In this document: piece by piece, positions 32,021-43,553 of the stretch
Layout of the letters: every line of letters begins with the position of its first letter
Position numbering within the stretch: position 1 is the first letter of the stretch
Assembly (NCBI GenBank): GCA_019054805.1
Contig: JAHQIY010000015.1
Span: 1,496,001-1,560,000, forward strand
Reading direction: 5' to 3'
Source of the DNA: Brachionus manjavacas
Taxonomy: Eukaryota > Rotifera > Eurotatoria > Ploima > Brachionidae
Length of the DNA: 64,000 bases
Notes under the pieces: generated by a model
Told to the model about the DNA's origin: nothing
Database searches by the model: none
What the model saw: the letters and a program-made list of their open reading frames with translations, nothing else
Made by a program: the position numbers and the translations under genes

Positions 32021-35000
32021 TTACATGGATTCAAATTCATCGATTCTCTTCTTGGTATTTCCTTGTCTGATTTGTTTCAAAGTTTTGTACTTGTCACGAC
32101 CTTCTTTCAAATTATCCTGGTGAATGCTGTCCTCCTTAGTCTGCTTGTTGGGATCTCTAACTTGGTTCAGATCTCTTCTCAACTCCTCCAGTTGTTGCTT
32201 CATCTTCTGGTTCTTGTCCACAGCTGGTTCACGGTATTGCTCCGGCGGCAATGACTCGTTCAACTTAAGCTCGATTCCATTCTCGTTTTTGACCTCATCG
32301 TCTTCATCATGCTCGTTGTCGTCGGCATGTAAGTGATTCGAAATGGACGAAGAACTGGCAGACCCGTTCCCATTGTAATGCTGATTGCTGTTTTGCTGCA
32401 GCAACGATGAATGAGATGAACCATTGCTACTAATAACTGCTGCGTTCAAATTTTTAGAGGCCACATCGGCCAATTTTCGCTGACTTTCCTCAACCTTGCG
32501 ATGTGCATTCAGCAATTCTTCTTCCAAGCGAAGTGCTTCTTCTGCCTTTCGTTGGGCTTCCTCGGCTTTTTCCTCAGCCAAGCGACGAGCTTCTTCAGCT
32601 GCCGAAGCCTTTAAAAAATTTAAATTTATCAAAGAATACTTAAAAAACTCAAATCATAATGCAAAATTTCAAAATTATAAACAATCTGATAATCAAGCAG
32701 TTCAAATGGTTTCTTTTTGTTCTATAGAAAAATTTTATATTTAAAATAAATACAAATTATTTTTTGAATAAAATCAAATATTAATTTTTTTACATTTAAT
32801 AATAAAACTGGTGCAAAACTAAAATGTTTTGTACCACTTTATGCTTTGAATGCATCAATTACAGAACAGAATTTTACAGAACAATTTTGTCGGCAAAATA
32901 TCCTCTCTACTTCATTAATTTATCATCCGGGTTCAATTCAAAATGAATTTAGAAAGAGGGTCCATTCTTGTTCTGGGTGAGCGCTAGTGTTGCACCGGCA
33001 GTGTACTCAGTCCTTGTCTATTTTGAATTCGTGTTTTAGAAATTTAAATGATAATTTAAAATTAAATTAAAATTAAAATTGGCTTGCCTTAAAAAATAAA
33101 GAATAAAAGTATAAAAAACCCAAATTGTAATGGAACCAATTTTGGGAATTCAGAAAAAAAATAAATATAAAATTTTTCTATATCCATATAAATAATTCAA
33201 GCAAAATTATAGAACGAAAAAAAAACAAAAAACAAAAACTTTAAGTCAAATCTTACGCTTTTCTTAATAAAAGGAATATAATCAGAACTAAATGAATTAC
33301 TAATACTTAATTTAGGTTTTAGTTCGAATTTTTTAATTAATTTTTTCTGTGACAAAATTTTTAAATGTGAATAGAAATTATTTTCAAAAAAAATTGGTAT
33401 ACCATTCTTTCGCGCTCTTCCTTTTCCAAATTAGCTTTTTCCATGGCTCTTTTTTGCTCTTCCTCGGCAGCAACACGCTCCTGTTCCAGACGAATTCTGT
33501 CCTCTTCGGCTCGTTTCCGCTTCTCCTCGAGCTCACGTGTCAATTGTGTTTGTTCTTCCAATGCTAAATCAAAACAATCAAACTCGGAGCTCATTTTTGG
33601 CTATTCAACTAAGATTAATGTGTGTGTCCTAAATGAACGTTTATATAGATCATTAGGAAAATATTGAATTAGTTGAATAGCCAAAAAGTCTTTGTAACTA
33701 TTTACCTTCTCTAGCTTTGTTTGCCTCCTCCTCTAATCTATTTAATTTCTCCAAAAGTTCATTCTTTTCTTTCTCGGCCAGCTCTCGAGCTTGTCTCTCT
33801 TTTTGCAAAGTTTGTCTTGAGGAAAAAGAGCAAACAAACAATTAATGACCTAATCGACACAATTTAGTTGTTTTACCTTTCTTTTTCTTTCAGTAGCTTT
33901 TCCTCTTTGGCCTGGGCCTTCATCTGCTGCACCTCGATGCTGTCGTCTTTTCGGCGCCTCATGTACAGCTCGTGATTGCCCATGCACAACGCCAATATGC
34001 GCTTGTTTATGCGCAGTCTTGACGCAAAAAATATAAAGTCAGACGACTTGCGGTCAACTGGCTTGATTGTGAACTTTTTGTCATTGAACGAAATGTTACG
34101 AATTTCGCTCCATGGAAAGCCAATTCTTGGCGTCAGCCTCAAAAAAAATTTCAATTTAATTTTTTAATCTTTTTAATTTTTTCAAATTAATTTCAATAAA
34201 ATCCAAAAAAAAATTCTTTAATTTAAAGTGTCCCAAAAAATAGTCATAAAATTTATGTTAACCAAAGTGTTTGAGACTACGGTTTATGATTTGGGGGCAC
34301 TTTGATGCGATCTAGAAAAAAAATTAAAAATTTAATTTCAGTAAAATTATTAAAATATTTTTTTTTAGTTTTTTTTCTCGAATTTTATTTACTTGTCCTC
34401 TTTTTCATAAATGTTAAGTCCAAGAGCATCGACGCCCAGCCACAAATCAGTTCCTTTTTTATTCTTAATCTCAAAATAGTTGACTCCGTACATTTCGAGG
34501 TCTTGAGCAATCTTTAAATACTCCATCATTGCTTCTTCTCTTAGAACACCAACATGCTCTTTGTACCAATTAATGATTCGGTCATGCCACTCAGATTCGG
34601 TGTATTGGTACTGATCTATCACCCTAACAAAAAATTAAATTAATTCAATAAAATTTTTATTTGACTTTTTTATTTACTTTTTTGGCAATAGTTTATCATT
34701 AGCCAAAAATTCTTTGACATTCACGGCTGGGTTGTAGTCGCCGTACTTTGCCTGCGTTGCATACGAGGCGAGTAGAACACAGGTCTCAGGTGGGCAGTAG
34801 ATTTCTTCGATCAAAATGGACTCTTTCACTTGAAGGAAAAACATGCGCAAAGTAATGTCTTGGATAATTTCTTCGCTAGCGTCCTCTGGGAAGTATTTGG
34901 CCCTGAATTTGAACACCAGAGGACTTTCTTTGGATATGTCCTGGGACAACACTTTTTTATTGAGCTTGAGCCATGTCAATAGACCTTTAGTGTCTTTGTA

Positions 35001-35147
35001 CTGAAGACCAAAGTACCAAATTTCTCTCAAACCAATGGTCTTAACCACTTGATCGAAGAGCTGCTTGCCAGTGGTCGTTTGCTGGATGGAAAACTCCAGC
35101 TCAGCGTCCATGGTAATAACGCGCACATTTACCGGCTTGGGTGGCAT
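32021..35147 (-). CDS. ezrin/radixin/moesin (ERM) family membrane-cytoskeleton linker
   Basis: ERM proteins tether cortical actin to plasma-membrane proteins. Six exons join in phase: 35147-34678, 34623-34393, 34137-33877, 33815-33706, 33563-33403, 32608-32021, giving 606 residues, close to moesin. Exons 1-3 form the FERM domain ([66 protein letters not shown]). The alpha-helical coil ([20 protein letters not shown]) follows. A Ser/Asn-rich linker leads to the C-terminal actin-binding tail [20 protein letters not shown], which keeps the activating Thr of KYKTL. The tail is conserved well enough that F-actin binding and FERM masking are expected. Two small insertions with inverted ends lie in introns 2 and 4. 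Intron 5 is about 800 bases. Confidence 0.96.
33594..33687. mobile_element. MITE-like element in ERM intron 4
   Basis: The 19-base ends TTTTTGGCTATTCAACTAA (33594-33612) and its exact complement (33669-33687) enclose 56 bases. The element occupies most of the intron between the donor at 33705 and the acceptor at 33564. No convincing target duplication was seen. Confidence 0.65.
34225..34303. mobile_element. short mariner-like inverted-repeat element in ERM intron 2
   Basis: Ends AAAGTGTCCCAAAAAAT and, inverted, AAAGTGCCCCCAAAT, match at about 11 of 15 positions. The word AGTGTCCCAAAAA resembles known Tc1/mariner termini. Intron 2 (255 bases) is longer than its neighbours because of it. Confidence 0.5.
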
Positions 35148-35985
35148 TTTTTTAATTCAACTCTAAATCAAAAATTGGTAGAAATAAATTAGTGAAAAAA
35201 AGGAAATTTAGTCTTTTAAAAATTTTAATAGTGAACAGTCATTTGAATTGCGTGCATGGTTCGTTTCATAGTCAAGTCTTTAGTAAGCAGCTAATTATTT
35301 CTTAACTTGCATGCATTTACATTTGATTAAAAAAATTCTTTTTCAAAATCTTGCTTTGAAAAAGTCTTCGCTAAAGTCTCACAACAGGTGTAACACAAAG
35401 ATAGATAATTATGTAACGCATTATTTGACGTAATCTAGCTCATTTTGGCCAAAGGAAAAATGTACTAGAAGAGAAAGAGAGAGAGAGAGAGAGAAAAGAA
35501 GAATGCGTTTATTAAATTTCTAAGTTTGTCCTCAATTTGATCCGATTTTTCGAGTTTAATTAAATATTTGAATGCTTGAACGATAATATACCGTAAATTT
35601 TGGAATTTAGGTCGAATATTTTAGATGGATTAGTTAAAATAAAATAGAAACAATTTAATATCTTCTATTTCTTGCCACAACTTGTCCGGCTATCTTGTTT
35701 AATCAAAGTATTTATTTGAAATCTAATCCATCCATGATCTCCATTCGATTCTTAAGCACATTTAATAAATCGCACAGTGACAGCTGTCTACTTTATGTGC
35801 TAATCCATGGCCATTGTTTCCTTTTAAGTTTTGCACAAAATTTTGCCTAAAAAATGTCTGAACCAATTTCTTGCTCACCAATTTGGCTCAAAGACAATCC
35901 TTGCCAAACAGTCAACCAAAAAATATTTTTTGAAATAAATTAGTTTTATCAGTAAGATGACTAATATTCATAAATTAAAATTTTC
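35148..35985. other. ERM upstream region with GA microsatellite
   Basis: Contains the ERM promoter and 5' UTR. A GA-rich microsatellite runs from about 35469 to 35500. No gene seen. Confidence 0.5.
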
Positions 35986-36029
35986 ACTCTTAGATCAGAA
36001 CAAAAATTGCCATTGCCACACTATTTTCA

Positions 36030-36700
36030 TCTCAATTGATCTTTTTGTCATTTTTTTAATTTCTTCTTGACATTTTATTTTTCACTTCTTTCGTTAACTT
36101 AATTTTTAATTTTTTTCATCGAAATCCGAGATAGCTATAGCTTTTTGAGAATAATAAAAAATCAAAAAAAAAAAATTATAATTTCAATTGATCTATTTAT
36201 CCTTTTTTTATATTTTTTTGACATTTTTTTTCTCACTTCTTATATTCTTCCATTAAATTAATTTTTAGTTATTTTATTTAAATCTGAGAGAGCTGAAGCT
36301 TTTGTAGAATAAAGAAAAAAATTATTTCACTGATTCAAAAACAAAAATTTAAATCGAAAAAAAATAAAAATTATTATCTAAATTGATCGGTTTATCTTAC
36401 TTTTGCAATTTCTTAAGACTTTTTTTTTCTACTTAATCAATTTTACTTTTAAATTTAATTTTTTGTTAAATTTTCGCTTCGAGCTTTAACTCTATCATAA
36501 AAATATTGGTTTCAAAATTAAATTTAAAATTTTTTTTGACATTTTATTTTTCGCTTCTATAATTCTTCTTGTAGATCAATTTCATCTTATTTTTTCTGAA
36601 TTTGAGAGAGCTATAACTTTTTAATTAAAAAAAAATTTAAAATTAATAATCTGAATTGATTAATTTATCCTCTTTTTGAATTTTCTTTGACCATTTTTAG
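36030..36700. repeat. degenerate tandem repeat, about four units of 150-195 bases
   Basis: Each unit has AATTGATC, TTTATCC, a T-run, TTGACATTTT, TTTTTCACTTCT and GAGAGAGCTxxAGCTTTT in the same order. AATTGAT recurs near 36034, 36186, 36381 and 36653, and the GAG..AGCT word near 36128, 36288, 36480 and 36604. Confidence 0.6.
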
Positions 36701-39700
36701 TTTTTTAAGCTTAAACTAGAAATAAATTGAAAATAAAATAAAATTTTCAAAAATAAAATATTCTAAGAAAAAAAATTTTGGGACAAGGACAAGTGTGACA
36801 AGAGTCTGAGACTAGATGAGAAAATTGATAGATTCAATACAGCTTTTATACACTTGAATACTGCGTGAGAAAAAAAAACAAAACAAAAAACTATTTAAGT
36901 GCTTTTGAATTGATTCAAAACAAACTTGGACATTTCACGGTAAATAGGTTTTAAGTTCGAATCTGTGAGAGATCATATCTGTAGGAATACCAAGTCAATT
37001 TTGAGAAAAAACAAAAATTGAGTAAAATAGGTCTTAATTGCTTTCTAAAATAGAAATGTGTGTGTATGTGTGTACATAGCCAAGGGTCTTTTAGTTGTTT
37101 GTTTAATCTAATCATCTTAGAGCTAGATTAAAACCATATACCCGAGCCAAATGCCAAACTAAACAATAAACTCGGAAATAAAGCGCTGCATGTCCATTCG
37201 AAGCGCCAAACATTTCAAGTCAAAATGAAAGAATTGTGGACAAGTATAAACTCTTTTTATTCTAATAGCTTTCTAAATGAGAGAGCTCTAATCTTTTGGA
37301 TAAATCTTTATTTTCCAAATATGTACAACCTAATCAATTAGTTATAATCTTTTTTGAAATAAAGAGCGAAAAATAATTCTTGTCGTGTTTATGCAATTAA
37401 AATGATCTTAAAGCAAGCCAAAATAAGGACAATCATGGACCATTTAAATCCTTAATTACTTGCCTAAAACAAGCACCTTAATCAAGCTCCTAAAATATAT
37501 TCTCAAATCATCCACCTATCATTTAGAAATGCTAAGAGTATCAATTTTAATTAGGCCTTAAAGGTCATATGTTTGACATCACAAATAATGACTATTAAGA
37601 TTCAAAACAAAAATATTTTTTTGTTTAATGACCACGATTATCAATCGTTGAAATTGGACAAATTTAAACTCGGCTTACCAAGTCGACTAGAATTAATGTT
37701 TGCCAAAAAAATTTCACTCTGAAAATTGGTAAATTTTTTTGGTAAAAAATTAAAACTTTTTCTGAAAAATTTAATTTAAATTTCAGAAAAATTTTGGTAT
37801 TTAATGTGCTTAATTTAATTTGAATAAAATTTTTTTGTTAATTTTTATTTCACTAATTCTGTAGATCATTAACTTTTTTAGCTATTTTTTCTAACTCGAT
37901 CAATTTGTTGGAACAAAAAAACACTATTAATTAAAATTATTAGTATTTCTTCAACTGATAATTCTCAGAAAAAAATTGGAAAAGTTTGAAAAATGCTCAA
38001 AAAATACTACAAAACAATCTTGACTGTAATTTGTGCAATTCTAAACAACCAAGGATGTGCCAATGTATCAATAATTCTAATTTAGGTCCGAAAAATAAAA
38101 TAATTAGATGGTGAAAAAAAAATTAAAAAATTTGATTCCAAAGTCGTTAATAAAATGATTTATCAATTGCGTAACCAGTCTCTTAGCCTTTTGGAACAAA
38201 ATTAAACATTAAAAACTAAAAATTTTATTCAAATCTATAAATCTCTTGACAAATTTTGTTTTTAATTAAAATCATGATTGAAAATGAAACGCTATCCGGT
38301 CTAGAAAAGCCTCTCGGAATTCTTATCTTATCTCGAATGCACATTAGAAGATAAATTTTGTCAGGAGCTTTTTTTTCTAAATTAAAACTAAAGTGAATGC
38401 TTTCGAAGCTCACTTTTTTGCCGCTTTCTATGCAGACTCACATTAGCGTTACCCTTTTTCTAATTGTTTTACCTTTAATAAAATTTTGGAGCTATTTTCG
38501 TTTGTCGATTTTTTTAACCTCAATAGAAATTTATGTTATGAATGTAAATATATACCTGTTTGACATAAATGTATACATTTTATTATTTTTTTATTTTAAA
38601 AATGTATGCATTATGATTAATTTAGATTCATGTCTAATTTTTGTTGTTATTAGCATTTTCGATTCGTCCTAAAATAAAAATATGGCCCAAGTGTTGGCCG
38701 GCTTGAAATATTCAAATTTATGGAAAAGTAATTGACCTTTTAGAAAAACAAATGCCTTGATTAGTTTTTGCATGCCTGGCTTCAATAATGTGTCCTAGTT
38801 TGAAATTGCGGAATCTTTGTGCATTTTAATGCTGAGACATAGAATTCAAATGTTGATGTTCAATTTGACATATAAAAAAGCCATAAATCACTAATAATGG
38901 GCCGGCAAATTTATTTTTTCTGAAGCCTTGAAATCAGAAGTTTTTCGTGAAGCTAAAAAAATCATTCTTTTTGTACTTTGATCTTCTAAAAAAGAAATAT
39001 ATGAAAAATTATTTTCAGACTACAAAGAATTGAATCTTAAATTAAAAAAAAAATTCTCTTCTAAAAATGATCTTTAACTCTTTTAAAGCATTAAATTACG
39101 ACTGAATTTAATTTGAATTTTGAAATTAAACAAAAATCAAAGAATTAAAAATATTTTTGCTTTTTTGTTTCACCTGCCTGAGAAATTGTGAGGTAATTTT
39201 GAAAAAAAATGAATAAACTTCTCAACGCAAAGTTAGAATATGATAAATATTTTTTATAAAATTGATTGAACAAAATTTATGACAAAAAGATAAAGATATA
39301 TAAGCTGCACAAAAATAACCACAAAATCTAGAGGGTTTCCTAATGAAAACCCATTGGTATTTTATAGTGGTTGTATTTGATAATTAAATACTAGGTGAAA
39401 TTTTTGCCTTCATCTTCTTGCTTCATAGAAATTTTTTTTACTTTTAACTACTTGGACAACTATTTTAAATAATTCAGATCAAAATTAACCATTAATCTTG
39501 AGATGAATGAATTTTGAGACCTTCCTTTAGAAAACAAAACTTAAAAACAATTTTAAAGAGATTTAAAAAATATTTTAATATTCAGTTGACAGATTGCTAA
39601 ACTAATCTTTACTAATTTTAACAAAAGATTTTGGTCCGCTTCATTAACAGAAGCATATAAAAATAAATTTTTTTTTGAATAAATTTACTTAATAATTGTT

Positions 39701-40239
39701 CAAATAATTAAAAATCTCTGATTTTGGAATGAAATAAAAGTCTATTTCACAACAATAAAAAATATTGTCAAGTTTAATAGCAAACCCGAGATGAAAATTT
39801 TATATTTTTTTTAAAAATAGAGCTTTCACCGAAAAAATTCTTTTTTATTTATAGGAGATTTTTCAACTAAAAAATATTTGTAAAAACCATTTTTTTTTAA
39901 TCCAAAAGAATCGAAATTTACTTTTCCAACTTTTTGTTCTTTTTTAAAGTGGGTCCCATTTAGTTGAGAGGTAAACTAGTTTAAGATTTTTTTTCTAGTG
40001 GTTTGTAAAATTCAAAGAGATTAATTTTTAGGAATAATTAGAAACAATTCATTAAATATTTATTCATTAATAGCTAACTGTTTGATTTTTATCATTTCAA
40101 TGAATTTTTATTTCGCATATTTTTAAACTCATCCCGTTTAAAAAAAAATTTTAGGGATAAGTATGAAAATATATTTAAAAATAAATTTTATCGCCACTGT
40201 CAAAGATTAAATTTTCTTTTCAACTAAAAAAACAACAAA
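36701..40239. other. intergenic, no gene seen
   Basis: About 3.5 kb of AT-rich DNA upstream of the IRG-like gene. Short ORFs at 38225 and 38397 have compositions expected by chance. Confidence 0.5.
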
Positions 40240-41289
40240 ATGAATTTTTATCACAAAGATGATACCAAAATAAATAAAATTGACACCAATAGTGGCTATA
40301 ATCATTTAGACATTTGGAAGAGTGCAAAAATTGACATTGGAGTGATCGGGGATTCTACCGATGAGCTAAAACAAATGTTGATGAATAAACTGACCAGCTA
40401 TGGCACGGTTTCGACTTCACATGATCTTAAATCAAACATTTACCATCACAGAAACAATTCCAAGCTTCAAATATGGGACCTATTTCCCAATAGCGACATT
40501 AACAGTCTTAATTTCTACAATTTAATTTCTTCAATCAATATAAATAGCTTTGATGTGTTCATTTTGTTCCGCACGAGCACTTTCAGCCAATTTGATCAAA
40601 ACGTTTCGGAATATTTTGAGTCAGAAGGAAAAAAAATATTTCTTGTTGGCATTAAACAAAATTTTCAGCTGAACATATCTCCTCAAATTGCGCAAAAAGT
40701 CTACATTATTTCAGTCGATGATTTGTCAACATTAAATGAGGACATAATAGATAATTTGCAGAGTGATAAAATGGCTGCGTTCATTTTGAGCATCGACCCC
40801 TTATCACCTGAAATTATTGAAAAGAAAAGTGAAATTTTGAGAAAAAGATCGTCTAGTGTATCAGTTCAAAGCAGCCTGTATGGAACTTTGATTTCAGGAC
40901 CTGGTTTGACCGTCATTGCCGATGTGGCTTTACTCTCAGCTGAAATTTGGTTCTACAGAAAGCAACTTGGCTTAACAAAAGAAAAATTAAAAAATTTGTC
41001 CCAAGACAGCCGCTTAGTCTGTAAAAAAATAGTTCAAGACCTATTGACTAATAAATATGGCTCCTATGCTTTACTCAAAGATGTTAATCAGATATCGTAT
41101 GCATTGATCAAAATGATTCCGTCTATTTTGGCATCTGATATTTTTGATTTAGTCAAATTGGTGCCCATGGTTGGCGCCGTTTTGCATGGTTCAGCTTCCA
41201 TAGCAGCTTCAAAATCAACATTGGTGCAAATTATAGACGAACTCTCTAGCATTGCCATTCGTATTCAAAATTTAGCTCAAAATAAGTAA
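40240..41289 (+). CDS. IRG-family protein lacking GTPase motifs (quasi-IRG)
   Basis: IRG proteins are immunity-related GTPases. This single-exon gene of 349 residues has the IRG architecture: a predicted G-domain region (about 28-180) with the fold-typical strands IDIGVIGDST, KLQIWDLF, DVFILFRTS and KKIFLVGIKQ. After it come the very IRG-like helical segment KMAAFILSIDPLSPEIIEKK and the stretch GPGLTVIADVALLSAEIWFY then RKQLGLTKEKL. The nucleotide motifs are gone: the P-loop GxxxxGKS reads GDSTDELK, the DxPG motif reads DLFPN, and TKxD is replaced by IKQN. It is therefore probably a pseudo-GTPase similar in principle to vertebrate IRGQ. No N-terminal signal is seen. Family placement rests on the C-terminal half and is fairly firm; function is unknown. 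Confidence 0.78.
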   Translation: MNFYHKDDTKINKIDTNSGYNHLDIWKSAKIDIGVIGDSTDELKQMLMNKLTSYGTVSTSHDLKSNIYHHRNNSKLQIWDLFPNSDINSLNFYNLISSININSFDVFILFRTSTFSQFDQNVSEYFESEGKKIFLVGIKQNFQLNISPQIAQKVYIISVDDLSTLNEDIIDNLQSDKMAAFILSIDPLSPEIIEKKSEILRKRSSSVSVQSSLYGTLISGPGLTVIADVALLSAEIWFYRKQLGLTKEKLKNLSQDSRLVCKKIVQDLLTNKYGSYALLKDVNQISYALIKMIPSILASDIFDLVKLVPMVGAVLHGSASIAASKSTLVQIIDELSSIAIRIQNLAQNK

Positions 41290-42680
41290 ATTTTTTTCAA
41301 AGTAAATTGTGAGTAATTTGTTGATATTTTTTTCTGGTAATTTAAAAATAAATTTGAATTAGAAAAAAAATATTTTTTAAATATATTGACTTTGAAATTA
41401 AAAATAAATAATTACGTTTTAAAAATTCCACTATTAATATTGAATTATTAATGAGTTCTATTCAAAAGTTTAAAGAAAAAATTGCATTTGAATTATTTTG
41501 AAAAATCTTAAAAATTAAATTGCTCATTAAACTTTAAATGTGAAGCATTTTTGACAAAATTGCGATAAATAATAAACTTTAGATTTATTTATTTCAGTTA
41601 ACGCCAAGAAGGCGATGTAAAAAAAAATCAAAAAAAAAGAATGTAGTGCATAAGAAAAATAATAAACTTTAGAATTATTAATGATAAAAAAGCAAGTAAT
41701 TAAAATTATCTGTTGTTAATCAAAAATATTTGGCGACAATGTTTTTCATTTGGTATTTTTTGGAATTTTTTTAATTAATTTATTTCCCTGCAACTTGAAG
41801 TAACAATAATGATGCATACATCAGCCTCAAAGAGTTCCATGTTGAATTAACTTCGGTTATAGGCGCAAGGACCTAAATCTGCAATGCATAAAGAAACAGG
41901 ATTTCTAGTTTTGCCTTGCATTATAGCTAGAATTTTATTTTTAACTCAGCATTAAAAATCAAAATATTTTTTGTTGCTACAAAACAGTTAAAAAATTATT
42001 TCTTTTTCAAGAAATTCGATTTAGAATTTTTTTTCTGAAAATAAAAGTTTATTGAATTTTTTTGAAATCTTGAAAATATTTTTTCCACAAAAAACTGAAC
42101 TATAATGCTGATACATGCATCATATTTGTCGCTTCGGGTTGAAGTGCATGTATCTCGTAGGAAGGGAATATTTTTACTTTTTTGAAAATTTTGAAAAATA
42201 AAATTCATCATATGTGATTGATTTGTTATCATTTTTACTTTCTAGGATTTCGTTGCGTAAAATTTTTAAATAAAATATAAGATTTTTTGAAAAATTGGAA
42301 ATTATTTTTTCTAATTTTGTCAGATAATAGAATTCTTTTTGAATGCAAAAATATTAAAAAAGAATTAAGCTTTGTCTTTTAATTCATATTGTGGTTATTC
42401 ATCAAAATAATAAAAATAATATGCTATTGAGTCTTTATTACTTAATTAACTAATCAAGCATTTTAATATAATCCAAAATAAAAATTCTAGATTACGTGAT
42501 CGAATGCAATTATTTTTTTGATTCTTAAAAATTAAAGTTAAAGCACTATTCAATAATTATATTTCTTTTAAAAGGCTAAAAAAAATTTTCATCCGCTTTT
42601 TTATCGGAATTTTGCTTTTTGCAAAATTTTCAAGGTAAAATAACTAAATTTTGCCAATAATAACCTAAGATCGATTCACG
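41290..42680. other. intergenic, no gene seen
   Basis: AT-rich spacer after the IRG-like gene. No coding region was found; the minus-strand ORF at 41996 looks like chance. Confidence 0.5.
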
Positions 42681-42730
42681 ATTGTAGCAAATTGTAGCAA
42701 AGTAATTGTAGCAAAGTAATTTTAGCAAAT
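42681..42730. repeat. short tandem repeat
   Basis: ATTGTAGCAA is repeated with short spacers, about three and a half copies including a 17-base unit TTGTAGCAAAGTAA. It lies just outside the foldback element. Confidence 0.55.
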
Positions 42731-42789
42731 TTTGAAATAACTTAGATTTAAAAATAAAAAAAATGCTTAAATTTAAAAATCTTGTATTA

Positions 42790-43553
42790 TACCGTATCCC
42801 CTTGTTTAGCGACGCATGCTTTAATATCATAAATAGGATATTTGGTACATGGTCTAACATAGACCTCACAATGTTAAATTTTTTATTTTAAAAGTCCTAT
42901 GGGTCACATAGTCGATACATATTAAAAACGAAGCGTTTATAATAGAAATTCAAATAGAAAAGCAGAGTTTCAAAAAAAATCTTTATTTTTATGGCAGCAC
43001 TTAAAGCTAAAAAAATTTAATATTTTTTTTAATTTTTTCATAATTTTTCCAAAAGCGCGTCATCTAAAACACAAAAATATTAAAATAAAAAAATATTAAA
43101 AACTTTGGTTTAAATATAGAAGCAGCGTTAAAATCATAAAATCTTCTCTCTTGTTCTCAATTAAGTGTGTGTTTAAAAAAAAAAAACTTTTTCCACGCTG
43201 TTTTTTGGCATTTCGGATTAATAGAAAGCATATAAATATTAGTGTTTTTTATTTATTTTTTTTTAAAAACTAAAATTCAAATAAAATGGAAGTTGATAAA
43301 CTCAATCAATATTTTTTATATTAAAATTTTTTTAAGTTTAAAACCCCGAGTCTCTAATAAAGACTTTTTTTGAAGCTCTGCTTATCTATTTGAATTTCTA
43401 TTATAAACGCTACGTTTTTAATATGTATCGACTATGTGACCCATAGGACTTTTAAAATAAAAAACTAAACATTGTGAGGTCTATGTTAGACCATGCACCA
43501 AATATCCTATTTATGATATTAAAGCATGCGTCGCTAAACAAGGGGATACGGTA
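42790..43553. mobile_element. foldback DNA transposon with arms of about 195 bases
   Basis: The ends are TACCGTATCCCCTTGTTTAG (from 42790) and its complement (to 43553). Similarity continues inward to about 42986 and 43359, through AAATAGGATATTTGGT, TCTAACATAGACCTCACAAT and ATAGAAATTCAAATAGA. The arms differ at only a few positions, so the insertion is young or the arms are being homogenised. The centre of about 370 bases is AT-rich with no ORF, so the element is non-autonomous. The superfamily is not recognised. Confidence 0.85.

Noticed and set aside
32920..33010. Possible tRNA-type B box (CCGGGTTCAATTC) in ERM intron 5, suggesting a SINE
   Set aside because: No A box at the right distance, no clear 3' tail, and no second copy in the window.
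38225..38672. Two ORFs near 38.3 kb on opposite strands
   Set aside because: Hydrophobic low-complexity translations, no start context, no splice partners; no gene is claimed.
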